Assembly: GCA_947454525.1 (NCBI GenBank)
Contig: CANGJM010000022.1
Location: 1 to 33,298 of the forward strand
DNA: 33,298 nucleotides
Reading direction: 5' to 3'
Source of the DNA: Flavobacteriales bacterium
GTDB taxonomy: Bacteria > Bacteroidota > Bacteroidia > Flavobacteriales_D > Crocinitomicaceae
Position 1 is the stretch's first letter. Each line of letters begins with the position of its first letter. Below are positions 1-7,583 of this stretch, one piece after another. Below the pieces are notes generated by a model. It was not told the origin of the DNA and searched no databases. It saw only the letters and a program-made list of their open reading frames with translations. Both the position numbers and the translations under genes were made by a program.

Positions 1-600
1 AGAACGGATGCAGGAGTACATGCGAAATCCTATTTTTTCCATGTGGATTTACCGCAAGTTTGGGACGAACAGCACTTATGTTTTAAGTTAAACCGCATGC
101 TTCCTCCTGACATCAGTGCAATTCAAGCGATGAAAGTATCCTCTGAATTCCATGCACGTTTCCATGCGACCAAACGCACGTATCGTTATTTCCTTCATCA
201 GCATAAAGATCCTTTTCAACTGGATCAAAGTTGGTATTTTCAACAGCAATTAGACTTTTCAGCCATGAATGCGGCTGCTCAACGATTGTTGGGGACCAAG
301 GACTTTGGCTCCTTTTCCAAATTACATACGGTTGTCAAGACGAATATCTGCACCGTTTTCCATGCGGAATGGGTTCAAACTGAAGACCAATGGTATTTTG
401 AAATCTCCGCCAATCGCTTTTTGCGAAATATGGTACGAGCGATTGTCGGAACATTAATTGAAGTGGGCTTAGGCAATCTCACCATAGCGGACATTGACGC
501 GATCATCGAGGCAAAAGACCGCGGACAAGCAGCGGTTTCCGTTCCCGCCCATGGATTATTTCTCTGGGACATTGTTTATCCAACTTTGACAGAAAATTAA
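1..600 (+). CDS. truA: tRNA pseudouridine(38-40) synthase TruA (5' truncated by window edge)
   Basis: TruA converts uridines 38-40 of the tRNA anticodon arm to pseudouridine in the cytoplasm. The reading frame is open from base 1 and the first codons spell RTDAGVHA, the TruA active-site motif whose Asp is the catalytic nucleophile, so the gene begins upstream of the window; the ATG at 43 is internal. Further family signatures are the FHARFHATKRTYRY segment and, near the C-terminus, RFLRNMVRAIVGTLIEVG. About the first 50-60 residues are missing compared with a usual ~245-260 residue protein. The stop at 598-600 is followed by a hairpin at 611-632. Identification is firm; nothing can be said about its promoter. 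Confidence 0.95.
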   Translation, partial: RTDAGVHAKSYFFHVDLPQVWDEQHLCFKLNRMLPPDISAIQAMKVSSEFHARFHATKRTYRYFLHQHKDPFQLDQSWYFQQQLDFSAMNAAAQRLLGTKDFGSFSKLHTVVKTNICTVFHAEWVQTEDQWYFEISANRFLRNMVRAIVGTLIEVGLGNLTIADIDAIIEAKDRGQAAVSVPAHGLFLWDIVYPTLTEN

Positions 601-610
601 CCCAACAAAA

Positions 611-632
611 AAGGCGACATTTCTGCCGCCTT
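611..632. terminator. Hairpin terminator between truA and the convergent gene
   Basis: The stem AAGGCG/CGCCTT (611-616 with 627-632) encloses a 10-base loop. On the minus strand it is followed by a run of T (the A run at 607-612), so it is a better intrinsic terminator for the leftward gene ending at 652; on the plus strand the trailing sequence is only moderately T-rich, so it may also serve truA. Confidence 0.6.
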
Positions 633-651
633 CTCAATTATCCTTTTGCTT

Positions 652-1362
652 TTATTCTTGGTTTGACATGTACGCGCGGTACAAATCGAAATAGCTTTTA
701 GTTTCAACAACAATGGCTCCGCCAAGCGTATCTCCGTATTTTGCTGGAAGTCCACCCGTGTAGACCATCATTCGATTAATGGAGCAACTTGGAACACTGT
801 ACACTTCGTTGCTTTTGATACCATCGAGGATATAAATCATGTCTCCTTTTCGCGCTCCACGGAACATCAATTGTCCGTCGTCATCGACTTTAATTTCAGA
901 GGACATTGAAGTTGCGAGTGCTTTGATGTCGAATTTATTTGCGTTGTGCACCAAATCCTTAGAAGTTAATTCCTTCACCGGCAATTCGCCATAGATTAAG
1001 CGAATGCGCGTACCCACTGGGACCGCTTTCATTGTTTGAACAGCGTTTGTGTTCATGGAAATCGTTCCGAGATTACAATAGGCTTCGATGGGAACATCAA
1101 CAGGAATTCCTTTCAAGGAATCTGCTTTGTATACAATGTACATCGTATATTTTCCTACAGGAACACTAGAAATTCGGAAGCGACCATCGGCATCCGTCAT
1201 GGCATAATATTTTTTATCTTGATCTTCCACCACTGCGCGTGCATTTTGCAAGGGTTTATCTTCATTAAAATTCATTACTTTCCCGATGATGTCACCTGTT
1301 ACGGACTGAGCGATTGTGTTTCCTGCTAAGACAAGCATCCACACTGCGAACCATTTTTTCAT
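652..1362 (-). CDS. Secreted CarboxypepD_reg-like plus TonB-plug-like protein without a barrel
   Basis: A 236-residue protein starting at the ATG at 1362 (MKKWFAVWMLVLAG...IAQ), which gives a clean signal peptide; an in-frame upstream ATG would add 20 unlikely residues. After the signal peptide comes a carboxypeptidase-regulatory-like beta-sandwich (about residues 23-105, with the typical TDADGRFRISSVPVGKY turn). The C-terminal half (about 130-230) resembles a TonB-receptor plug: GDMIYILDGIKSNEV, then VYTGGLPAKYGDTLGGAI. The chain stops where a beta-barrel would normally begin. Known: this domain pair opens SusC-type and other Bacteroidota receptors. Inferred: an exported or periplasmic plug-only protein of unknown role, or the remnant of a receptor. 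No frameshift or barrel remnant is visible downstream. Confidence 0.75.
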   Translation of the reverse strand: MKKWFAVWMLVLAGNTIAQSVTGDIIGKVMNFNEDKPLQNARAVVEDQDKKYYAMTDADGRFRISSVPVGKYTMYIVYKADSLKGIPVDVPIEAYCNLGTISMNTNAVQTMKAVPVGTRIRLIYGELPVKELTSKDLVHNANKFDIKALATSMSSEIKVDDDGQLMFRGARKGDMIYILDGIKSNEVYSVPSCSINRMMVYTGGLPAKYGDTLGGAIVVETKSYFDLYRAYMSNQE

Positions 1363-1428
1363 AGCTTTTGTTTTTGGATTTCTTAAGAGATGTCCACATC
1401 CATAAAATTCCATAAAAGTCAAAAAAAA

Positions 1429-1452
1429 AGGCCCACATTGCTGTGAGCCCTT
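1429..1452 (-). terminator. Intrinsic terminator downstream of fabD
   Basis: On the minus strand, an AGGGCTCACA / TGTGGGCCT hairpin with one bulge and a short loop is followed directly by nine T residues (A run at 1421-1429). It lies about 20 bases beyond the fabD stop, the expected place for an intrinsic terminator. Confidence 0.75.
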
Positions 1453-1470
1453 GACTATTTTTGATCCGTA

Positions 1471-2358
1471 TTATTCAACGATTGTCGCACTACTCGTCGC
1501 TAATTCGCGGTTTACTTTTTTGAAAAGTCCTTGCAATACTTTACCTGGACCAACCTCTACTACTTCTGCACATCCATCAGCAAGCATGTTATTCATGATT
1601 TGAGTCCATTTCACAGCCCCTGTTAATTGTAATACCAAGTTTTGTTTGATTTCAGATGGATCAGAAACCGCTTTTGCGTTCACATTTTGATATACAGGGC
1701 ACGTTGGTTGTGAAAAATGTGTTGCTTCGATCGCTGCTGCGAGTTCTTCTCGTGCAGGTTCCATCAACGGTGAATGAAAGGCTCCGCCTACTTGAAGTAA
1801 CAACGCTCTTTTCGCTCCCGCTTCAGTCAATTTTGCACAAGCTTCTTCCACTGCTGGAATTGAACCGGAAATAACAAGTTGTCCGGGACAATTATAGTTT
1901 GCTGGAACAACGACACCTTCGATTTCGGAACAGATTTTTTCCACTACGTCATCTTCTAAACCTAAGATTGCAGCCATGGTTGACGGTTGCATTTCACAGG
2001 CTTTTTGCATCGCTTGCGCACGTTGAGAAACCAAACGAAGTCCATCTTCGAAACTCAAGGTTTTATTCGCTACTAGAGCAGAAAATTCACCAAGTGAGTG
2101 CCCAGCAACCATTGCCGGTTGGAACGAATCACCTAAACATGCTGCTAAAATTGTCGAATGCAAAAAGATTGCAGGTTGGGTTACGTTCGTTTGTTTCAAC
2201 TCTTCTTCACTTCCTTCGAACATGATTTTTTGGATATCGAATCCAAGAATTTCATTTGCTTTTTGGAACATTGATTTTGCTAAATCTGAATGTTCATATA
2301 AATCTTTGCCCATTCCGGTGAACTGTGCACCTTGTCCGGGAAATACATATGCTTTCAT
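1471..2358 (-). CDS. fabD: ACP S-malonyltransferase FabD
   Basis: FabD moves malonyl groups from malonyl-CoA to acyl carrier protein, feeding type II fatty acid synthesis in the cytoplasm. The 295 residues match the family length. Visible signatures are the N-terminal FPGQGAQ, the nucleophile elbow GHSLGEF with Ser88, Arg113 in the QRAQAM helix, GAFHSPLM carrying the second catalytic residue His195, and a C-terminal EVGPGKVLQGL. The gene runs leftward, 42 bases downstream of the YwqK-like gene, so the two may be co-transcribed, and ends at a good terminator (1429-1452). Start at ATG 2358 places MKAYVFPGQGAQ at the N-terminus as usual. Confidence 0.97.
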   Translation of the reverse strand: MKAYVFPGQGAQFTGMGKDLYEHSDLAKSMFQKANEILGFDIQKIMFEGSEEELKQTNVTQPAIFLHSTILAACLGDSFQPAMVAGHSLGEFSALVANKTLSFEDGLRLVSQRAQAMQKACEMQPSTMAAILGLEDDVVEKICSEIEGVVVPANYNCPGQLVISGSIPAVEEACAKLTEAGAKRALLLQVGGAFHSPLMEPAREELAAAIEATHFSQPTCPVYQNVNAKAVSDPSEIKQNLVLQLTGAVKWTQIMNNMLADGCAEVVEVGPGKVLQGLFKKVNRELATSSATIVE

Positions 2359-2400
2359 ACTCTTTAATTTGGGTGTAAAATTAATGATTCCTTTGGAATC

Positions 2401-3240
2401 TTATAACTGTCCATCGGAATGATAGCGACCCGCTTTGAAGATTCGCACCTTTTGGAGGATTCCATCGGCATCATAGTCATAGACTTTTCCATCCCATAAC
2501 TGTCCGTTTTTAAATTCTCCTTCCATCCAAATTTCATCGTTATCGTTATAGACTTTGTTGTATCCATTGGTCACGAATTTCAATCCTTTCATTCTTGGGT
2601 TGGCAATTCTCGGTGGATAAATGACCGATTCTAAGCTCGAAACAGGAGGTCTTGGCTGTGGGACATTTGAAAAGTTCTTTTTATTGGTCATTGCTCCAGT
2701 TGCAGAAACCTCGAACGACTCGACAAGATTTCCTTGGGTGTTATATCGATTCACCGTTCCAATTAGGGTTCCATTTTTCATGGAATATTCCAAGGCAATT
2801 TTCCCGTTTTCATGAAAATACTGAACCTTACCCGTTTCTTGTCCATCGTTGTTGTAAACCGCTTTGTACGAAGGAATTCCATTTTCAAAGTAGCGCACAA
2901 GGTTTCCTTTGTAGCCATTTTTACCGAAACTTCCTTGTTCCATGATGTGTCCATTCGGATAAAAGCGCGTAAATGATCCTTCCGGACGATTATCGGAATA
3001 ATTTCCTTTCAATTTTGGGGTTTTCCCATCCTTGTGGTATTTTGTCCAAATTCCTTCTTTTCGACCAGCAACGTAAATACCCTCCTCTACTTTTCCCGAT
3101 TTCGAAATACCGGAACTTGGTTTATCCGCTCCGGTATAGACCCATTTTCCCGTGCGTTTACCGTGCACATCTTTTTTGTTCTGTGCATGAACAAAGAAAG
3201 TGCAGAAAAAGAAACAGAAAATGAAAGTCGTCTTAAGCAT
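2401..3240 (-). CDS. Secreted MORN-variant (YwqK-type) repeat protein
   Basis: A 279-residue protein if translation starts at ATG 3240 (MLKTTFIFCFFFCTFFVHAQ), which yields a signal peptide; an upstream in-frame ATG would bury it. An AGGAG about 10 bases before this ATG supports the choice. The mature part is made of short repeats of the type G-x-W-x-x-Y/F-x-x-x-G-x-L/K, for example KRTGKWVYTG, KEGIWTKYHKDGK, PEGSFTRFYPNGHIMEQGSF and WMEGEFKNGQLWDGKVYDYD. These are MORN_2 or YwqK-like beta-hairpin repeats, common in exported Bacteroidota proteins of unknown function. There is no catalytic motif. Despite the YwqK 'antitoxin component' family name, nothing nearby suggests a toxin. Confidence 0.75.
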   Translation of the reverse strand: MLKTTFIFCFFFCTFFVHAQNKKDVHGKRTGKWVYTGADKPSSGISKSGKVEEGIYVAGRKEGIWTKYHKDGKTPKLKGNYSDNRPEGSFTRFYPNGHIMEQGSFGKNGYKGNLVRYFENGIPSYKAVYNNDGQETGKVQYFHENGKIALEYSMKNGTLIGTVNRYNTQGNLVESFEVSATGAMTNKKNFSNVPQPRPPVSSLESVIYPPRIANPRMKGLKFVTNGYNKVYNDNDEIWMEGEFKNGQLWDGKVYDYDADGILQKVRIFKAGRYHSDGQL

Positions 3241-3330
3241 AGTTGAATTCTCCTGTAAAAGTATAAAAAGCAGGCTGAAATCTGTGAATAACTCCTGAAA
3301 AATTACCGGCAAAGGAAGGGAAGAAAAAAG

Positions 3331-3338
3331 TAATTTTG
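3331..3338 (+). promoter_or_regulatory. -7 promoter element (TAATTTTG)
   Basis: TAATTTTG matches the Bacteroidota -7 consensus TAnnTTTG and lies 8 bases before the ATG of the flavin-reductase-like gene. I see no TTG at the usual -33 spacing, so this is a partial match in a 106-bp divergent intergenic region. Confidence 0.4.
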
Positions 3339-3346
3339 AACTAGAT

Positions 3347-4240
3347 ATGATCACATTTAATCCACAAGAAATTTCGGTACAGCGACTTCACCAGTTGCTA
3401 CTTGGTTCCATTGGTCCAAGACCTATTGCATTTGCCTCAACGATGAATGCTGCTGGACAAGCAAATTTGGCACCGTTTAGTTTTTTCAATGTTTTCAGTG
3501 CGAATCCACCGATATTAATTTTTTCACCTGCAAGATCAGGAAGAACAAATGAAACGAAGGATACCTACAAAAATGTGAAGGAACTTCCGGAGGTTGTGAT
3601 TAACGTAGTCAATTTCGATATTGTTCATCAAATGAGTTTAGCGAGTTCACCTTATTCTCCAGGAATCAGTGAATTTGAAAAATCAGGATTAACCCCGATT
3701 GCCTCGGAAACCATTAAACCTTTTCGCGTTGCGGAGGCTCCTGTTCAGTTCGAATGTCGTGTAAACGAAGTGAAGGAACTCGGACATGAGGGAGGAGCTG
3801 GAAATTTAATCATTTGTGAAGTCTTGCGCATGCACGTGCGTGAGGACCTCATCGATGAAAAAGGACTCATTGATCAACACAAAATTGATTTGGTTTCGCG
3901 CATGGGTGGTGATTGGTATGTTCGAGCAGACGAAACATCGATGTTCGAAATTAAAAAACCCATCACAACATGTGGGATTGGTTTCGATGCCCTGCCGATC
4001 GACATCAGAAATAGCCGAATTTTGAGCGGAAATGACCTTGGACAGTTAGCCGGAATAGAAGAATTACCAAATGAAACAGATGTAAATGAATATAAGCTGA
4101 TTGAATTAAGCGAATTATTTGTATCTTTAGAAAACGACGCTGTCGAACTCGAAGCACAACTTCACCAAAAAGCGAAAGCACTTTTAAGCGAAAACAAATT
4201 AGAAGAAGCTTGGCTTACTTTATTAGCATTTAACAATTAA
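3347..4240 (+). CDS. Flavin reductase-like (FMN-binding split-barrel) protein
   Basis: A 297-residue protein with the flavin-reductase-like split-barrel fold in its first ~200 residues: LLGSIGPRPIAFASTMNAAGQANLAPFSFFNVFSANPPILIFSP is the characteristic FMN-binding opening, followed by KDTYKNVKE and VVINVVNF. Later elements include APVQFECRVNEVKEL and GNLIICEVLRMHV. The last ~90 residues are an acidic, helical tail without a recognised domain. Known: relatives bind FMN and reduce flavins or act on small molecules; the substrate here cannot be assigned. It is followed after 11 bases by the DUF3127 gene in the same direction, and the pair ends at a strong terminator, so they probably form one operon. 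Confidence 0.85.
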   Translation: MITFNPQEISVQRLHQLLLGSIGPRPIAFASTMNAAGQANLAPFSFFNVFSANPPILIFSPARSGRTNETKDTYKNVKELPEVVINVVNFDIVHQMSLASSPYSPGISEFEKSGLTPIASETIKPFRVAEAPVQFECRVNEVKELGHEGGAGNLIICEVLRMHVREDLIDEKGLIDQHKIDLVSRMGGDWYVRADETSMFEIKKPITTCGIGFDALPIDIRNSRILSGNDLGQLAGIEELPNETDVNEYKLIELSELFVSLENDAVELEAQLHQKAKALLSENKLEEAWLTLLAFNN

Positions 4241-4251
4241 ATTATAATTCA

Positions 4252-4647
4252 ATGTTTAAATTCACCGGAACCATTAAGGTCATCCAACCAACGCAACAAG
4301 TCACAGAGAAATTTGCTAAAAGAGAATTTGTTGTGACAGATACAACTTCGATGTATCCACAAGATATTATGTTTCAAGCAACACAGGACAAATGTAGCAT
4401 GTTAGACAGCTACAATGTGAACGACCAAGTGGAGGTTTCTTTCAACCTTCGTGGACGTGAGTGGACGAGTCCTCAAGGTGAGATTAAGTACTTTAACACG
4501 ATTGAAGCATGGAGAATTGAGCGTCCAGGACAAGGAGCAGGAATGCCAGCTGGCGGACCATCTGCTATGTCTTTAGGAAATGCTCCAGCATCAACACCAA
4601 GCAGTCCAATTACTGCAGCTGAAGATGATGATGACTTACCATTCTAA
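4252..4647 (+). CDS. DUF3127 (OB-fold-like) protein with SSB-type C-terminal tip
   Basis: This 131-residue protein has an N-terminal DUF3127 domain (about residues 1-92: FTGTIKVIQPTQQVTEKFAKREFVV, then VNDQVEVSFNLRGREW and FNTIEAWRIER), predicted OB-like. Next comes a Gly/Ala/Pro/Ser-rich flexible linker (about 93-122), and the chain ends in AEDDDDLPF. That acidic DDDLPF tip has the form of the bacterial single-stranded DNA-binding protein tail, which recruits DNA repair and replication proteins. Seen: the domain order and the tip. Known: DUF3127 is a Bacteroidota family of unproven role. Inferred: a nucleic-acid-associated OB protein that contacts SSB-tail partners. No signal peptide, so cytoplasmic. 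Confidence 0.88.
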   Translation: MFKFTGTIKVIQPTQQVTEKFAKREFVVTDTTSMYPQDIMFQATQDKCSMLDSYNVNDQVEVSFNLRGREWTSPQGEIKYFNTIEAWRIERPGQGAGMPAGGPSAMSLGNAPASTPSSPITAAEDDDDLPF

Positions 4648-4662
4648 GTAACAAAAGCACAT

Positions 4663-4701
4663 AAAAAAAGCCCCTGACAACGCTGTTAGGGGCTTTTTTT
4701 T
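4663..4701. terminator. Strong bidirectional terminator
   Basis: The stem AGCCCCTGACA / TGTTAGGGGCT, with one G-T pair and a short loop, is flanked by an A run on the left and a T run on the right. It lies between the convergent DUF3127 and ZIP genes and should stop transcription from both sides. Confidence 0.9.
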
Positions 4702-4723
4702 ATTCGTGTATTTCGTACATGCG

Positions 4724-5449
4724 TTAATACATGAGCATCGCTAAACCACAGCCAACAACAATGCTCATTAATTTCATGAGGTTGAATTTATGGTTCTCCG
4801 TTGTTTCGAAGATAATTGTTGTGGAAATATGCAAGAACATTCCAACAACGACAGCTAAGATGACGTGAACGTCTAATCCTAATTCAGCCGGCGAAACATT
4901 GAAACCAAGAAGTACACCCAAAGGAGTCATGACCGCAAACAATAACAGTACCAGCCACGATTGTAATTGACTTAATTTCGTATTGATCAACAAAGTCATT
5001 AAGGCAATTGCCACTGGAACTTGGTGAAAGATAATTCCCCAGAAAAGTGATCCATGTGCGTGTTCATGCGTATTCACAATTCCCATGTATTCGTTTCCTA
5101 ATGGAATTCCTTCAATGATGGAGTGAATCGACAAGGAAATAAAAAGTACCCAAGGTAACGGTTGTCCCTTATGAACATGCACGTGACCGTGTTCGATTCC
5201 ACCAGAGAAATACTCGAGAATTAACTGGACTAAAAATCCGATGAGAATGAAAATTCCCATTTTCGCTTGTCCGTCAGCGTAGATATCTGGAATGAGGTGT
5301 TGGAAAATTATCGCCAACAAGAATCCACCACTAAACGCTAAGGCAAGTTTAATAAATTGGCTTTTATTCGTTGCATTTAGGTAAGTGACCACCATTCCAC
5401 CTAAAATCACAGAGGCTATGAGTCCAACAAAAACAAGGGAGATATTCAT
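4724..5449 (-). CDS. ZIP family metal transporter
   Basis: A 241-residue, multi-spanning inner-membrane protein of the ZIP (zinc/iron permease) family, which moves divalent metals such as Zn2+ into the cytoplasm. Around eight hydrophobic segments can be drawn. The metal-site helices are visible: SIHSIIEGIPLG (His109, Glu113) and FHQVPVAIAL (His142), matching the HSxxEG and HExPHE-type motifs. A His-rich loop EHGHVHVH (residues 86-93) and HEHAHG (129-133 area) could collect metal. The start codon overlaps the stop of the upstream methyltransferase gene (TAATG), indicating translational coupling. Metal specificity is not determinable. Confidence 0.9.
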   Translation of the reverse strand: MNISLVFVGLIASVILGGMVVTYLNATNKSQFIKLALAFSGGFLLAIIFQHLIPDIYADGQAKMGIFILIGFLVQLILEYFSGGIEHGHVHVHKGQPLPWVLFISLSIHSIIEGIPLGNEYMGIVNTHEHAHGSLFWGIIFHQVPVAIALMTLLINTKLSQLQSWLVLLLFAVMTPLGVLLGFNVSPAELGLDVHVILAVVVGMFLHISTTIIFETTENHKFNLMKLMSIVVGCGLAMLMY

Positions 5450-6180
5450 TATTTGAGGTGTGCTAATAGGATTAAACGATCTGATTTTTCTTCGTCAAAA
5501 GGTGTCAAATCGTAAGATCCAAAAGTATGTATTATTTCAAAATGCGTTTCCAATAGCGAACGGAAATCCGAGAGTTTTATTGCTTGCACGCGTTCCATAT
5601 ATTGACTTACCTGTTCACCATCGGTCACAGCAATATGTTTGTAGATGTGTTTTCCGTCGCAGGTGCGTGTAATGTCAAAGGTAATTCCATCGATTGTTTT
5701 AGTTTCCGCAGGAACCAAGTTTTGAATGACTTTTGTCGCGTTCATGAAATCGATGAGCAGTCGTCCACCAGGAACTAACATCTGTGAAATCGAATCACAC
5801 ATGCGCTTGTTTTCTGATTCATCATCGAAATAGCCAAAACTGGTGAAGAGGTTAAAAATGACATCGAATTTTTCGTTTTCAAGCACCTCTCGCATATCGT
5901 GTGTCTGAAAACGCAATTTTTCGTGCGCAAATTCACCGGCACGTTGAATGCTATTTGGGGAAAGATCTACTCCCATGACATCGTGATCGAATTCACTTAA
6001 GAATTTTGCGTGACGTCCCTTGCCACAAGCTAAATCCAATAACTTGGATTCCGAAGGAAGGTTAAGGAAATTCATGAGGTTTTGAATAAACCGTTCCGCT
6101 TCTTGTTCATCGCGATTTTGATAGAGTAAATGATAATAACTCGTATCGAACCAATCTACAAACCAATCCTTTTTTGACAT
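5449..6180 (-). CDS. Class I SAM-dependent methyltransferase
   Basis: A 243-residue cytoplasmic protein. Start at ATG 6180 (MSKKDWFVDWFDTSYYHLLY); an in-frame ATG five codons upstream is less likely because a TAATTTTG promoter element lies only 3 bases before 6180. SAM-binding motif I is LLDLACGKGRHAKFL (about 47-61), followed by VMGVDLSPNSIQRA (motif II) and FDVIFNLFTSFGYF (motif IV/V region). Known: the fold methylates very diverse substrates; the substrate here is unknown. The gene ends in a one-base stop/start overlap with the ZIP transporter, so the two are co-translated. Confidence 0.9.
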   Translation of the reverse strand: MSKKDWFVDWFDTSYYHLLYQNRDEQEAERFIQNLMNFLNLPSESKLLDLACGKGRHAKFLSEFDHDVMGVDLSPNSIQRAGEFAHEKLRFQTHDMREVLENEKFDVIFNLFTSFGYFDDESENKRMCDSISQMLVPGGRLLIDFMNATKVIQNLVPAETKTIDGITFDITRTCDGKHIYKHIAVTDGEQVSQYMERVQAIKLSDFRSLLETHFEIIHTFGSYDLTPFDEEKSDRLILLAHLK

Positions 6181-6183
6181 GCT

Positions 6184-6191
6184 CAAAATTA
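6184..6191 (-). promoter_or_regulatory. -7 element TAATTTTG, 3 bases before the methyltransferase ATG
   Basis: The minus strand reads TAATTTTG, then AGC, then ATG. The spacing would put the transcription start at or next to the start codon, suggesting a leaderless mRNA. No clear -33 TTG is present. Confidence 0.4.
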
Positions 6192-6256
6192 CCACTTTGT
6201 TTTTTAAAAAGTGAAAAGAGAAATTGAATGTTTTTATTTTTCAGCTGAATATTTTG

Positions 6257-6264
6257 TATTTTTG
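6257..6264 (+). promoter_or_regulatory. -7 element TATTTTTG upstream of the ATPase gene
   Basis: TATTTTTG fits TAnnTTTG and lies 15 bases before ATG 6280. It also argues against the in-frame upstream ATG at 6211, which would lie ahead of the promoter. The region is very AT-rich and no -33 TTG is at the expected distance, so support is moderate. Confidence 0.4.
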
Positions 6265-6279
6265 ACAATATTTTATGTT

Positions 6280-7572
6280 ATGTCTGAATATTTTGCATTA
6301 ATAGAAAAGTATAATTTCTGGAATAACCCAATAAAAACAGGTTGTTTAAGAGAACAATACTTGCGTAAACTCCTGCTCTTCAAGGACACCCGATTGGTCA
6401 AAGTACTGGTTGGTCAAAGACGAGCGGGAAAAAGTTTCGTGCTCAGACAATACATCGATCACCTCATCAAAAACGGGGTTCCACCTCGAAACACCTTATA
6501 CATCAATAAAGAATTTACCGATTTTGATTCCATCGAAACGTACCGCGATTTAGTCAAGGTAATCAGGGACTATGAGTCCCACTTTCAGATTGTGGGACGT
6601 CTCTATGTATTCATCGACGAAATACAATACATAAGTGAATGGGAAAAGGCTGTGAACTCATTGTCTCAAGACTTCACGATAGACGTTGATCTTTTCATCA
6701 CTGGATCTAATTCCGAAATGTTGTCAAGTGAGCTTTCAAGTCTCTTATCAGGAAGGTATGTCCAATTTCACATCTTACCATTTTCATTTGATGAATACTG
6801 TACTTTTCTAAAGAAGGAAAAAAACAGAAAGAACTACCTGAAATTTCTTCACGAGGGAGCTCTTCCGGAGTTATTTCATTTACCAAACGATGAAAGTAAA
6901 TTCCACTACTTGTCCTCGCTAAAGGATACCATCATCTTGCGTGACATCGTACAACGTTTTTCCATAAAGGACACGAGTCTATTGTTAGATATCTTTAGTT
7001 ATCTCAGCAACAACGTTTCTAATTTATTCTCCGTGAATAATGTGGTGAACTATTTTGAAAGTAAAAAACGCAAGACGAATTATGAAACCGTTGCAAACTA
7101 CATTCATTACTTGAATCAAACCTTCATCATACACCGTTGTGACCGATATGATATCAAAGGAAAAGAATTGCTCGGCGGAAATGTGAAATATTACCTGAAC
7201 GACCTTTCGTTTCGGACTTACTTATACAGTGGAAACGCTCTTTCCTACGGGAATTTGTTAGAAAACAGTGTGTTTTTAGAACTCGCACATTTCGGATTCG
7301 AAGTACAAGTTGGAGCCTTGCGAAATAAAGAAATTGATTTTGTCGCTTATCAAAATGGCGTGACTCTTTTCATTCAGGTTGCCTTTACCCTTAACGACGA
7401 AAAGACATTTAACCGTGAGTTCGATAATTTAATGTCATTGAAAAACAATCATCCCAAGATCATCGTGACCATGGATGAACTTCCAGTAAAAGAAAAAGAC
7501 GGAATATACTTTGTGCCCGTTTGGGAATTGAATGACTTTTTAGAAACTTTGACTACATTCACTGCGAAATAA
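6280..7572 (+). CDS. AAA_14/DUF4143 family ATPase
   Basis: A 430-residue protein beginning at ATG 6280 (MSEYFALIEKYNFW); the open frame extends to 6211, but those residues are unlike the family. The AAA_14 domain has Walker A GQRRAGKS (45-52), Walker B LYVFIDEIQ (Asp113, Glu114) and a sensor-like ITGSNSEML. The C-terminal DUF4143 domain is a degenerate PD-(D/E)XK nuclease-like fold: ELAHFGFEVQVG, then KEIDFVAYQNG, then FIQVAF. The E-x(n)-EIDF-x(n)-QVA arrangement keeps Glu and Asp, but the usual QxK lysine position reads QVA, so nuclease activity is doubtful. Known: large, poorly understood family, abundant and mobile in Bacteroidota. It is 11 bases upstream of coaE and may be co-transcribed with it. 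Confidence 0.9.
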   Translation: MSEYFALIEKYNFWNNPIKTGCLREQYLRKLLLFKDTRLVKVLVGQRRAGKSFVLRQYIDHLIKNGVPPRNTLYINKEFTDFDSIETYRDLVKVIRDYESHFQIVGRLYVFIDEIQYISEWEKAVNSLSQDFTIDVDLFITGSNSEMLSSELSSLLSGRYVQFHILPFSFDEYCTFLKKEKNRKNYLKFLHEGALPELFHLPNDESKFHYLSSLKDTIILRDIVQRFSIKDTSLLLDIFSYLSNNVSNLFSVNNVVNYFESKKRKTNYETVANYIHYLNQTFIIHRCDRYDIKGKELLGGNVKYYLNDLSFRTYLYSGNALSYGNLLENSVFLELAHFGFEVQVGALRNKEIDFVAYQNGVTLFIQVAFTLNDEKTFNREFDNLMSLKNNHPKIIVTMDELPVKEKDGIYFVPVWELNDFLETLTTFTAK

Positions 7573-7583
7573 CTAAACGTTTC

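Noticed and set aside
2401..3240. YwqK-like protein as an antitoxin
   Set aside because: The name comes from the repeat family only; there is a signal peptide and no toxin-like neighbour.
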